A stretch of DNA of 64,000 nt, from NCBI GenBank assembly GCA_029204225.1, contig CM055095.1, positions 68,915,039-68,979,038 of the forward strand, given 5' to 3'. The stretch is from Diphasiastrum complanatum. Lineage: Eukaryota > Streptophyta > Lycopodiopsida > Lycopodiales > Lycopodiaceae. Position 1 is the first letter of the stretch. The number at the start of each line of letters is the position of its first letter. This document shows, piece after piece, positions 12,276 to 23,099 of the stretch. Made by a program: the position numbers and the translations under genes. The notes below the pieces were generated by a model. The model was given only the letters and a program-made list of their open reading frames with translations, was not told the DNA's origin and did no database searches.

Positions 12276-12990
12276 CTATCCTGTAATTTCACCTTCCTCT
12301 ATATTATGAAGGACTTGTATGCCTCTCTGATCGTATAAAATAAGCTCTGCATCCTCAGCAACTTGAAAGGATATTAGGGAAGGAGTATGATTCTTTACAG
12401 CGCCCTCAAGATTGGGCACAAAATTTATGCCATTCTGTACAAATATTTTGATCAACTCTTGTCGCAATCTATATACATCATTGGAATTGTATGGCTCAAG
12501 AGTGAACTGTCATCACAAACCAGGTGCATGAGTAAATAACTAATAATCACACTAACAAAATAAAAATTGGAATCAATAGAACAACAAATGAACAAAATTT
12601 TATCTTTTCAATATCTACATTGACTTGTAGATTGTAACACTCGAAAAAGAGCTTTGTATTGTACAGGACAAACCAAGCACAACTGAAAGCATCATTTTTT
12701 TGTACACATTGCAGATATTCAACAAAAAATATTAATATTATGACATATAATCTATTCATGCTATGATGATGGATTTAAAAATAAAAAAAGATGCATATAA
12801 GTGATAAATTGTAAATACCTTGAGAGATTTAATAGTCATCTTCCCAATAGAAGTTGTCGTTATTGGTATTTCATGAATGACATCATGAAGTAGATAATCA
12901 AATTCGAGGAGGAGAAGCAGCTGGCCTACGAGATCTAGTTTTCTTAGGAGCAGTCTACTTCCTTTTCCTCCTTGAGGTAGTTGGCAAGTC
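12276..12990 (-). pseudogene. Histone H2B-like gene, left-arm copy, broken
   Basis: Three blocks on the minus strand match the three exons of the copy at 24965-25649. Block 1 ends at 12819 with a GTATTT donor. It contains EFDYLLHDVIHEIP then SIGKMTIKSLK, resembling H2B helix 1 and the start of helix 2 (known pattern YxxYIxKVLKQVHPD then SSKAMxIMNSF). Block 2 (about 12707-12606) reads NDAFSCAWFVLYNTKLFFE. Block 3 (12506-12276) has VYRLRQELIKIFVQNGINFV, matching the spacing of the H2B C-terminal helix (LPGELAKHAVSEGTKAV). Upstream lies a Lys/Arg/Pro-rich stretch (KKTRSRRPAASPP) like a histone tail. It directly follows the H3-like gene on the same strand. Confidence 0.5.
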
Positions 12991-13029
12991 ACAACTATCC
13001 AGAGGCAGGTCTCTGGAGGTGCTGGCGTT

Positions 13030-13402
13030 ATCCACATGAAGACCTAAATATCGGTCCCGCAGTCATTTGAGAATAACGAAATCTTTAGGCATGATGGTAA
13101 CACGCTTACCATGCACTGCCAGAAGATAGTAATCCTCAAAAAACTGGGACAAGAAATCTTCTACAACACCCTGTAAGGTCTGCATGGCTGTCATGACAAA
13201 AAGAACGACAAGGTGACATTCCTAACAGATCGGTCGAAATGAGCCCTAGAGATCAACAATTTGGTTGATCTCTGGAGTTTCTGATCTCCCTCAACCAGAC
13301 TTGCTTCCTACCATGTCTACAGCCAGTACCTGAGGAGACATGGACACGGGAGGACTGTACAGAGGTTATGGCACGAATAGTGGCTTTGGTCCTAGCCATC
13401 AT
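13030..13402 (-). pseudogene. Histone H3/CENH3-like gene, left-arm copy, broken
   Basis: The frame starts MMARTKAT, resembling the H3 and plant CENH3 N-terminus. It then shows RKQVWLREIRNSRDQ, which matches the alpha-N/helix 1 start of H3 (ALREIRxYQKS). After a one-base frameshift comes LLISRAHFDRSVRNVTLSFF (H3: [19 protein letters not shown]). After another comes TAMQTLQGVVEDFLSQFFED (H3: [16 protein letters not shown]), then [20 protein letters not shown] (H3: [20 protein letters not shown]). A TGA after VILK sits where H3 has Arg, so it is probably a decayed CGA. KDF rather than KDI is also seen in plant CENH3. Core histones package DNA; this copy cannot make a full protein. Confidence 0.85.
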
Positions 13403-13689
13403 GGTCAGATATTAAAGAAGGACACAATAACTATTTGCGAAGGATAACACAAAATTTTTTTTTGCTGACACAAAGAAATTTGCAGAAGAAAGGAACTTGA
13501 AAGGCTGAGTATCGGTTTTGAACGCAGGATAAGCAACAAAAAAAAAAAATTGATGTTCCACACGATGTCAAAGATATCGCGGTATTGTTATCGAGCGCGG
13601 AGGGCGATGGCGGATACTAGGAGGTTGTTGGACGTGTTTGAGATCAATATTGAGATGTGAAAACTGAAAATTTGCGAGGCAAAATGAAA

Positions 13690-15160
13690 AATCCATGGAG
13701 GTATTTATAATTTTTTTTTGCACGTGTGGAAAACTAACCGGGGACATGTGGCATCATTTTAGTGGTCCACGTGTCCATCCGTACAGTAATTATGACTCAC
13801 TGATGAAGGATGCGTGGGTATTTGACACGTGCACTATCAGATAGAGCCATGTGTCATTCCACATGTGACAATTGTCGCATCAATCATTTTCTGTACGGAT
13901 GAATATTTTCAACCAATAAAAAAATAACATGTGTCGATCTCAATTTCTTTCATTTTTGCGCCTAATATCGATTTCAAGCACACTTGTCAACCTCATTAGC
14001 CTCCGTTGGTACCTTTGTACTTGAAATCGATATTACTTTTTGGGTTATCGCTCTCAAGTGCGGGTTCTCATTACCATTTTCTCTGGCCAATGCACCCGAA
14101 CTCCAAACTGATATGAGAAGCTTTTTTTATGCGCTTGAGATTGATATTGTGAGATTAAAATTGAGAATTTGTGACAATAAATGAACAATTCAAAATATGT
14201 GGCATCATTTCACTGGTGCACGTGTCCATCTGTACAATAATTATGACTCATTTATGAGGGACACGTGGGGGTGTGACACGTGCACAAATCAGATAGCACC
14301 ACATGTCATTTTGCATGTGACAACTGTCGCATCGATCATTCTCTCTACGGACAAATATTTTCGACCAATCACGAAACGATACGTGTCCTTCACAATTTTT
14401 TTGATTTTTGTGTCTGATATTGATTTCAAGTGCACTTCTCAACATTTTTAGCCTTAGTGCGTAGCTACGCGTCTAAAATCTTTATTATATTCTAGGATAT
14501 CGGTCTCAAGCGCGCGTTTTCATTCCAAAATTCTGTGGCCAATATACCCGCGCTCGAAACCGATACGAGAAGCCTTTTTTATGGCTTGAGATCGATATTG
14601 CAAGAAAAAAGAAAACTGAAAATTTGTGATGATAAATGAATTATTTAGAATACGTGGCGTCATGTCAGTGGTCCACGTGTCTATTCGTACACATCATTAT
14701 GACTTATTGATGATGACACGTGGACAATGACACATGCACCAATCCTATTGTGCCACGTGTCATTCCACACGTAATAACTTCGCATCAATCATTATCTGTA
14801 CGGACGAATATAATCAGCAAATCACAAAATGACACGTGTCTTATTGATCAAATTCCACATGTGTAAATTTTTTTTATAAATTTCTCATTTCTGGCGTGGA
14901 TTTTCACACAAATTTTTTGAATTTAGCATTTAATATCGATTTCAAGCGTACTGTTTTACCTGTTTACGCTCCTCTTCTACCTCCACGCCTGGAACCAATA
15001 TTGCTTTCTTGGATATCACTCTCAAGTGCATGTTCCGTATTTGATTTTTTCTCTCTTGTATACCCTCATTCAAAACCAATCAGTCCTGTGATATCAATCT
15101 CGAGCACGTAATTTGTTGCAATTTGATTTTACGTTTTATTTCACACTTGAAACTGATATC
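13690..15160. promoter_or_regulatory. G-box and GATATCGAT-motif repeat array, left arm
   Basis: About three tandem units of roughly 450 bp (starting near 13725, 14190 and 14650). Each carries a GTGGCATCATTT-like start, GTCCACGTGTCC, CCGTACAG, TTATGACTCA, several ACACGTG or ACATGTG boxes and CTGTACGGA. Between these boxes a second motif, about GATATCGATYTCAAGCGCG, recurs in both orientations (for example near 13966, 14024, 14130, 14496, 14550, 14584, 14931). A TATAAAT box lies at about 13708, reading toward the H3-like gene. A second box (TTTATAAATTT, near 14873) faces the other way, so this looks like a divergent promoter whose rightward gene has been lost. Confidence 0.7.
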
Positions 15161-15291
15161 CACTCCTTGATTTTATCAGTTTTTCATAATCTTTTTTTCT
15201 ATATTTTCTTTGTTGAAATTGCTAATTTTGATTCTAGTATGTTATTTTTTTTCTTGAATTTGGTATCAGTGACAATATAGAATATTTCAAA

Positions 15292-16419
15292 TCATTTTTT
15301 TCTCCTTTTCTTTTTATTCTTTCTTCTATTACAAAGGGTCTTGGTGTGGAAGTATTTTTTGAGATTTATCTCAAATTTAAGTCTCTGCTCAATACCCTCT
15401 TGTTCAGATCTTAGAATAAGGACATGATCCATTATCAAGACTTGATGGCATTTGACAAGCATACTTATAAAACTAAACTTGACAGAATGTTCACCAAATT
15501 GCATATTGATTTCAAGTCTGTAGATGATTGTCAAATATACAATAGAAAATGTAGATTTGCAACTGGCACACGCATCGAATGATCCCGCAATTATAGGCCA
15601 TCTGAAAAGCAAATTCTTAGACTCACCGGTAGATGCCCTTAACTCTAACTCTTCATGCACTATAGGAAATTCAGGAAGAGGAATGCATATACCATAATTA
15701 TCGAAACGTTCATAACAGTTTCTATCGACAAATATTTCTTGTCCATACACCGGGGTGATAGGAAAACTGTCTTGACTTGTTATTAACTTTTTGTTTTTTT
15801 TTGCTTGCAAATTTTTTTCTTCTTTTTGTTTATATTTTTTAAGATCTATAGAAAATGATGCACATTTTTGTCTCAACATAAATATTTCTTCAGTTTGTTG
15901 AAAGTTGATCAAATTAGTAGTCCTCAATTTTTCTTCATATATGGATGATTGGGTTTTCATTTCTAATTCTAATGACTTATATGCTCTTTTTCCTTTATCA
16001 CATTCTAGGGTAAGACTACTGATTTCATTATCTTTTCATATTATAATATTTTTAATTTTTTTGATCTCATTTTTTAACTCTTGAATATCATTTCTTCGTT
16101 TTTTTTTATCACTTAGCAAAAATTCTATCTTCTTATCCTTTCTCATATCTTGAGGATTTTCTTTAAGAGGAATAGTAGTACGATTTTCATCATCTGTAAT
16201 TGGTATTATTTCTGGTTCTCTATTCATTGGAATAGGTTGTTTTGGTATAGGTGTATCTTGAATATTATCAACCTTTTCTATTCCATTTGAATTCATTGGA
16301 TGGTTATTTACATCACAAGGCAATACCTCAGTTCCAAGATCCATCTCCTGATCTTGAATAGATGCAAAACTTATTCCCATAGGCGAACGATACTCATGGT
16401 CATTATTCTTTGAATCCAT
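15292..16419 (-). pseudogene. Extra reading frame downstream of Ty3-like pol (coiled-coil protein)
   Basis: One minus-strand reading frame interrupted by a single TGA (near 16034). The first part (16419-16036) is polar, then Lys/Glu-rich helix (NDIQELKNEIKKIKN). The second part continues the helix (KDNEISSLTLE, then EEIFMLRQKCASF) and ends very basic (KNKKKRRKK). It begins directly after the integrase C-terminus, the position occupied by an extra ORF in some Ty3 lineages such as Tat/Athila. Function is unknown. It could also be a host sequence next to the element. Confidence 0.5.
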
Positions 16420-16498
16420 TAGATGCCCTAAACGATGTAGTATCGGTTCCCAATCCTGAATAAGAAAAAAAAATCAAAACACACAACAGCCGAAATTA

Positions 16499-16870
16499 CT
16501 ATACTAGTTTGAATATGTAGTATTTTTTTAATCTCATACCATTTATTCTAACAGGTAATTTTCCTCCTTGTAGGTTTTCCAATCCGACTGTTCCATCAGG
16601 ATAAACATCCAAAACCTTAAATGGTCCTAACCATCTCATTCTCAACTTACCAAGATGTTTTTGATATTTACTATCGTATAACAGTACACAATCATTTTCT
16701 TCAAAAATTCTTTTTTTTATATGTCTATCATGCCACGCTTTTCTTCTATTTTGAACCACTTCTTGGGTAAAAAGTGCTCTAGTTCTTTGTTCCTCTAATT
16801 GGTTAAGTCGATTAAGCCTTTCTTGTTATGAATCTACATCTCCCAATCTTTCTTCTATGGCTACTCTTAA
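16499..16870 (-). pseudogene. Ty3-like integrase C-terminal region
   Basis: The frame 16759-16499 reads RRKAWHDRHIKKRIFEENDC, then LRMRWLGPFKVLDVYPDGTV, then RINGMRLKKYY. This is the typical SH3-like integrase tail of Ty3 elements (known pattern: R..WHD..I..K.F..GD.VLLYDS, G.L...WLGPF.V). Upstream sequence to 16870 continues the integrase in another frame (RLNRLNQLEEQRTRALF). Confidence 0.85.
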
Positions 16871-17605
16871 ATCGGAACTTAATATTCTAATGACACTACT
16901 GCTTCTAATCCATATACTAGATTAAAAGGAGTATGTTGAGTAGTAACCTTATAAGCTGTTCTATATGACCATAATGCAATATTCAACTTTTTATCCCAAT
17001 CTGTACGATGTTTTTCACAAGCTTTCGTGAGTATCTTGCATATAGTTTTATTTGTGGCTTCAGCTTGTCCATTTCCTCTAGGGTAGTAGGGTGAAGATTT
17101 TTAGTCAATGCTTCTATAGTATCATTTAGGAAGTGTTTTCCCTTGTTGCTAATAAGTTCAATAGGACATCCAAATCTGCATATTGTATTTTCATACAGAA
17201 ATTGAACAACTACTTTTTGGGTATTATTTGTAAAAGCTCTAGCCTCCACCCATTTTGTAGCATAATTTGTAGCAGCTAAGATATAGCGACATTGTGTTGC
17301 TTTTGTTGCTGGACTTATTGGTCCAACAAAATCTACACCCCATTTCTTGAAAGCAGCTAATGGTACAAAAGGATTTAAAGGCATGGCAAATAAATTATTA
17401 GGTTTCCCAACTCTTTGGCATGCGTCACATGACTTAGCGTAGAATCTTTATGAAGAGTATGCCACCACAGACCTGCTTGTAAAATTTTCCTAGAAGTTGT
17501 CTCTCCATTGAAAGGTCCTCCTGACACTCTTTCATGTGCTTCTCTAAGTATTATAGGTATTTCATGAGGTTGTACACACCTTCTTAATATTTTATCAGAA
17601 CCCAT
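16870..17605 (-). pseudogene. Ty3-like integrase core and zinc-binding domain
   Basis: The frame 17605-17375 carries the H2C2-like start (EAHERVSGGPFNGETTSRKI, then LQAGLWWHTLHKD). The frame 17384-16983 carries the core: AFKKWGVDFVGPISPATKAT (first catalytic Asp), YATKWVEA, then LISNKGKHF, where the second catalytic Asp of SD.G is read as Asn. Past NKGKHFLND the protein goes out of phase. Several stops show it is dead. Confidence 0.9.
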
Positions 17606-17680
17606 TTTATATAGTTGTCCTCCTATAAGAGTAAATTTTGCTGATTGGTTTACTATTCGTCTTTTTTCTTTAAGGGGTAC

Positions 17681-18330
17681 TCATGGTGGAAAATAACCTA
17701 GCGATAGGAATTCAGAGATTTCAAAATACCACGGAGGAAATGCATCTACTTGGAAGAGAAAGGCATCTGGTATTTCATCACAAATGCCCACATGTGCATC
17801 TTCTTCCTCTTTTTTTGTTTCGTCAGTAATCCTAGATAAATGAGTAGCTAGAAAATGAACCCTTCCTAGGTTTAGGATTATCTTAAATATATATTCTTGT
17901 AGTAAGAGTAACCATCTAGTCAATCTCCCTGTCACATTAGGTTTATTAACTAGATATAATAATGCATGATGATCCACATAAAATACAAAGGGATTAGCCA
18001 ATAAATAATGTCTATATTTTTGAAGTGCAAATATCATTGCTAATCCTTCCCTTTCAGTAGTACTATAATTTATTTCAGCTTGTATTAGTTGTTTGCTGGC
18101 ATAATAAATAGGACGATCTATTTTATTCTCATCAGCTTGAGCTAACATAACTCCTACTACATATCCTGAAGCATCAGTATGTACGTGGAACTCCTTGTCC
18201 TAGTCTGGTGTGATTAATATAGGTGCTTTCAAAAGATCGGAGTAGGCCAACTCTGAGAGAAAGCTTGATTAGTTTCAACTATAGGCTGAATTGTTTCTAT
18301 ATTTTTCAAGGATGGTATATAAGGTAATCT
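17681..18330 (-). pseudogene. Ty3-like reverse transcriptase end and RNase H
   Basis: The minus strand shows LLKAPILITPD, then KEFHVHTDASGYVVGVMLAQ, then IYYASKQLIQAEINYSTTER and YVDHHALLYLVNKPNVTGRL. These are the canonical RT connection and Ty3-type RNase H motifs (HTDAS, the E of YSTTER, DHxAL). An in-frame stop lies before DKEF. It is separated from the matching RT end at 20444-20680 by about 2.1 kb of unrelated sequence. Confidence 0.9.
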
Positions 18331-18399
18331 CATACTATAGTCATATATCTTTTGTAATAAACACTTATATTTCTTCTACAGATGTTATGGGGCCTTGAT

Positions 18400-20430
18400 A
18401 GAATAACTTCCACTGGGTAAACTTTCCTCTATGATTTCACTAATTTCAGAGTCTACTGTGGCCCAACATATGCCATTCAAGATATATTCTATATTTAAAT
18501 ATATATGATCAACTAAACCCAATTCATATAATATTTTTAGAAACTCTAATATCACTTTTCTTTGAGATTCAGACTTTATCCAAAATTGATAACAATCTAT
18601 AGTTATAGTAACAGGATAATTGTCTCTCTCTCTCTATTTATTAGTCCTGGCATTTTTAATTACTTTCACTATCTTATAAACAGGTTTAGATTCACTTTGT
18701 TCCCAAGTTTGTCGATAAGAATGCCAAATTCCCTTGATTAATACTTCATATTTCCTTACTAAGTTTCCTTGAGTATTGGTCTGAGTTACTCTTATTTCAC
18801 CTATTCCATGTGAGGTTTCCTTAGGAGATTCATACAATATACAATTTCCTCTATACAATACCTCACAAGGTCTATTCCACTCGGGATGTTCATGATATGG
18901 AATTTTAGATTCATCAATTTTCTCTTCCTTTTGATATATTTTAGGTCGTTTCTTTAACACAAATTTCATATTCCAACATCATATAGATATATAAGTAATT
19001 AATATGGCTTTACATAATTAAAATTTATTCCTCCCATAAATTTACGAATATGCCTACGATACTTACGGGGCACACATTTATAAGGGGGGGGTTAGAAATA
19101 GCCATACTATTTTAGTGATTGGCCGTATCAATCTAACATAGTCTATTATGTTTTTTCTCTTCAACAAATTAATAAGTTCTCCATACTAGATGAAGATAGA
19201 CACAATTTACTTTAAGCTTGTCCAAAAAACCAGTGCCTATAAAAAAAGATAACGCAAATCTTCCTGCTTGATCATAAGGATATGCATATCTGTATAAATC
19301 TACTATTGTTGTTTTATTTAACAGATTAGCTTCCCATCCATAATCGTTGGTTTTAGTATAATAATCTTCTCTATAGGGATTAGGTGGTACCAAAGAGATA
19401 TAAGAAAGACTATATGGTGGTTCTGTAGGATAAACATTATATCTCACTCCTGTAATGGCATGTAATAAGTAGTACTTTAAACCCTCGGGTAGATTGGTAA
19501 TATTTTCACAAAGGTTATACCACCAACATAATTCTATTTCATAAGGAAATGAGACACTAAGAATCCACTCTAAATCATAATGGTACAAATCACCTTCCCT
19601 TCTAGAATGTAGACTATCATTGATCATCTTTAGTAGTATTATTCATTATGGATGAAGGTCGGATGGATATCTTGTATTCTGTCTTCTATAAATATCACTC
19701 TTAGTATACCTTGTAGATACTCTAAGTGATACTAGAGTAACTTCCACTAAGTAGATTATCTTCTATTTCTTCTCTTACCTCAGAGTCTACAAGATCCCAA
19801 GATTGTCCATCTAATGTATAGGTAGTATTGAGACATATGTGGATTATGGATTCTTGGTTATATAGTTCTGATATATATGATAGCATTGATTGCCGATCAT
19901 ATTCAGGAATTTGCCAAATATTCCAACAATGTATAGTCACTATTATACCCTCATCAGTGGATGTTATTTCCATTCATGATTTGTATAATTTTTTTAATTT
20001 TTTTTTGTAATATGAATTGACGATCTAGATTTATTTCACTTTAACTAGAGTATTCATATGCATCTCAATTCAGTCATATTGTCCATTACTAAGCAAAGTC
20101 AATATTGAACATGGACCTATATAATCACGTATTATATGTTTCTTCACAAAGAGTTAAATAATAAACTACTTATAGATCTCATATATAATCTCTAGGTAAC
20201 CTATGACTTTTTGGAAGAACGGACATGTAGGATATTATGGATAAGTTAAATATTTGACTAATATATCCAACAATTCTCGTTCTATTTTAGAGTCTCTTAG
20301 CAAGGATAGCTTTCCTATAACCACCACTACTCTAACTCTCCAATTGTGAACAGTTAGGGCTGAAGGCACCTCCATGTTTAAATGATACTTTTTTATTCAT
20401 AAAGGAATATTTGTTTTTTTCTTACCTTAT
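18400..20430 (-). other. 2 kb insert with paralogous unknown reading frames inside the Ty3-like RT
   Basis: Two minus-strand frames share one domain. One, at 19973-19722, reads IVTIHCWNIW, then IIHICLNTTYTLDGQSW, VDSEVREEIEDNLLSGSYS. The other, about 18640-18400, reads VTITIDCYQFW, then VDHIYLNIEYILNG, VDSEISEIIEESLPSGSYS. A third, weaker relative may lie near 20370-20230 (ALTVHNWRVRV, then SKIERELLDILVKYL). Between them lie 19627-19169 (152 aa, rich in Tyr/Trp) and 18969-18634 (111 aa). I do not recognise any of these. The block interrupts RT between the region at 20444-20680 and the RNase H at 18330, so it is an insertion or a very unusual internal region. Confidence 0.55.
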
Positions 20431-20443
20431 GATATGTCTTGAT

Positions 20444-20700
20444 TCACAATAACATCAAACAATAATTGAGATCTTGAAAGGATTTCTCTTCTATAGATGT
20501 CCAATTAAAAGTAACATCTTTCTTAAGAAGATTATATAAGGGTGTAGATATTTGATCATAATTCCATATAAATCTTCTATAGTAACCACATAATCCTAGA
20601 AACACTCTTACTTTATGAACATCTATACTAGAAGGTAAATTAAGTCTGAACCCATTCACCTCATAAGTAATCCATATCAAATATTCTTTTCAAAGATATA
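20444..20700 (-). pseudogene. Ty3-like reverse transcriptase end fragment
   Basis: The frame reads VRVFLGLCGYYRRFIWNYDQ, then STPLYNLLKKDVTFNW. This is the classic end of Ty3 RT (V..FLGL.GYYRRFI..., A.PL..LLKKD..F.W). The rest of RT, the protease and gag are not visible further right. LTRs for this element were not identified. Confidence 0.85.
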
Positions 20701-21420
20701 AATGTTTTTCATTTACTAATTCTTGTATTGTCTCCAATCAAACAAACTTAATTTTATTCAATCTTTGATGCAATTGCCATGATTTATCTACGAAAGCTTG
20801 ACCATCTTTTTCAATGGTTTTATCATGATAATGTATGTGATTTTGGAAATATATAAGATATATATAGCTCTAATGGTGTTTTTCAACCACTTTGAGCGGT
20901 AGCTTTTCCATGTTTTTCAATGGATCAGCAATATGGGATTTATTATGCTTGTAAATTGCCATTATGTTTGTTAAGCATAGAGCATATTCTGTAAACCTAA
21001 ACAGAAACTATGTTGTCTGTTTTTTACCTCAGACAGTAAATCAGTGAATTATTACTGACTGTAAAACTATAATTCTTACTACAGAAGGTAAATCCATTAG
21101 TCATCTTTTATTGCATTACACATTTAGTATAAATAGACTAATCAAATTCTCATTCTTTAATTCCATTCATAGATATTGCAATAATACACAGAATAGCATT
21201 TACTCATCTTCTATATGTATTACGAAGTGAATTAAGACGAGTCAAAACAGAGATGAGCAATGAAAATTACCTCAGTCTTTTTACTCTGACTTAAGTTTAA
21301 AGAGACTGTCCATAGGCTAAGGTCTTTTCTTCAACAGGCATCCGGTTCTTTAATATCTTCATTTTTGTGGCTTTTCACTTTATTTCCAGACTGCGAGTTC
21401 CAATCTTTTACTTTGTCGGG
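20701..21420. other. No gene seen
   Basis: AT-rich sequence with short open frames only. No domain, repeat or RNA gene recognised. Confidence 0.4.
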
Positions 21421-21429
21421 TCATGTTCT

Positions 21430-21880
21430 TCATTTTACCAATCAGTTGAAAATGAAAGGAAGAGGGGTCACAAGGAGAATGAGAGATGATCGTAGCAGAG
21501 GGATAGTTGGAGTAGAGATCGCAAGCAGAGACATCAGAGGGATGCGCGACAATAGACAACCGAAAGAGAGTGATAGACAGTGAGTCATGTTAAGAGAGAT
21601 GTAGGTATATGTGGATGATAGCGATGGAGTGATGGTTGTACTGAGAGTGAATGAGTAAGTGGTCAGTCATAGAGAAAATGAAAGGCAAAGATGAGAGAGA
21701 GAGAGAGAGAAACGCGGTGACTGTGAGGGAGAGAGAGAGAGATTCACAGGTACAGAGATGGAGAGCAGGTGCGCAGATGGATGAAGAGCGCAGACAGGGT
21801 GAAGAAGGAGAGAGATCGCTGGAGGAAGGGAGGGAGTAACTGTGAGAGAGAGAACAGAGAAAGAGGCCTGTTCTGCGCTG
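21430..21880. repeat. GA-rich low-complexity tract
   Basis: Long purine-rich stretch with many GAGA runs. The Arg/Glu-rich open frames across it reflect base composition, not a supported gene. Confidence 0.8.
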
Positions 21881-22680
21881 AGGGAGATAAATGATTGTCT
21901 GTTCAACACATTCAGACAGGGAGATCCGACCGGTGAGAAAACAATAGGAAAGAGAACGCGCAGATCTGAATGAAATTTTTTCTTGCCATCTTCATACTCC
22001 AAAATGAACGAACATCATAGCAAATCATTAAGGAAGAGAATGGAGCAGATGAATCCCTGCCTCTCTTCATTACCAGAACATTAGAAAATGATCTCTGCTC
22101 ATAACCAAGAAAACAAGAGCTCTCTTCTACACTTGAACGAATGAATGAATTCCTCCCGGATCCTTCCTTCTTCTTCTCCTCGTTGAGAGAAAATGGTTCA
22201 TTTCCATTCCACTTGAAAACACCAATATCTTTCATTCTCCATTGAATCCATTTCATGGAATTTGACTTTACTCATTATGATAAAAAGTTTCAGGTCCATT
22301 TGGCAAGTGTCGATTAAGGATATGTGGGCTCTGAATTATCAAAGAGTCCATGGTAGGACCTCTTCCAACAACTTTTAGAAGTGTATTTTCTTCAAAACTG
22401 AACTTCATTGAAGGGAAAAATGTTTTCAATAAAGTTCCCTAATTTTCATATTGATATAAAGGCCGTTCTATACCGTTTTGGCCTTCCTAGAACAATTTCT
22501 TCAAAATTATTAATCATTGGTATTTGGACCAATTCACCCAATTATGATTGCAACATTTGTGATGTGTTAGTCCTTCATTTTCCGAAGAGACACACACTTC
22601 ATTGACTTACGAGACCAACTGCCATTTTGAAAGCATAGCTTTAACTCTATCAATAGTTGATCGATCCGGATTCTTGGATT

Positions 22681-22892
22681 TTTCCCCAAGCACTAATTAA
22701 ACTATAAAGTAGTGTTACTTCATTACTTGGCTGCAGCTTGAAGTTTCCAATTGTCTTCGATAATCTTTTTAGAAGTTTTCAATTGTCTTCGATAATCTTT
22801 TTTCCCAAGCACTTATTAAACTGTAAAGTAATATTACTTCATTACTTGGCTGCAGCTTGAAGTTTCCAATTGTCTTCAATAATCTTTTTATA
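22681..22892. repeat. Tandem direct repeat, period ~119 bp
   Basis: CCCAAGCACTAATTAAACT, TTACTTCATTACTTGGCTGC and CAATTGTCTTCGATAATC occur in order at about 22685 and again at about 22804. A partial extra copy of CAATTGTCTTCGATAATC lies between them. No gene is associated; 22256-23100 is otherwise unannotated. Confidence 0.85.
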
Positions 22893-23099
22893 ATAAGGTC
22901 ATGGTCCCAATTCATAAAGGACATTCTTAACCTTAAAAAGGGTATTACTTGTCACAACCATTGATTTAATTGTCGTATTTTTTCGAGTTTGTTGTTTTCG
23001 TCTTGAACTAAACTTTGATTGTCATTGTTTGCAGGACCCTTAGCCTTTGAATCTTTCCTTGAAACTTAAGTCAGTGCCTTAAAGGTACCTGGGCATCTT

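Larger units (their letters stand above)
6648..14835 (+). repeat. Left arm of a giant inverted repeat (8.2 kb)
   Basis: The reverse complement of 44856-51296 aligns here. The coordinate sum is constant (57944) from 6648 through the end of the MATE coding region, so the outer part has no indels. The inner part has several indels: about 1.45 kb (11250-12700) and 230 bp (12800-13030) are missing from the right arm, and 42 bp near 9470 is missing from the left. The outer boundary is TATATTGAAAGGATC. The inner boundary lies in the promoter-repeat array at GACAC/GTGTC. No target-site duplication is evident. Confidence 0.95.

Noticed and set aside
15292-20700. Endogenous pararetrovirus instead of a Ty3 element
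   Set aside because: A full integrase (zinc-binding domain, core and C-terminal region) follows RNase H, which plant pararetroviruses lack, and I saw no movement or coat protein signature.
21430-21880. Arg/Glu-rich proteins in the GA-rich tract
   Set aside because: Low-complexity composition on both strands; no conserved motif.
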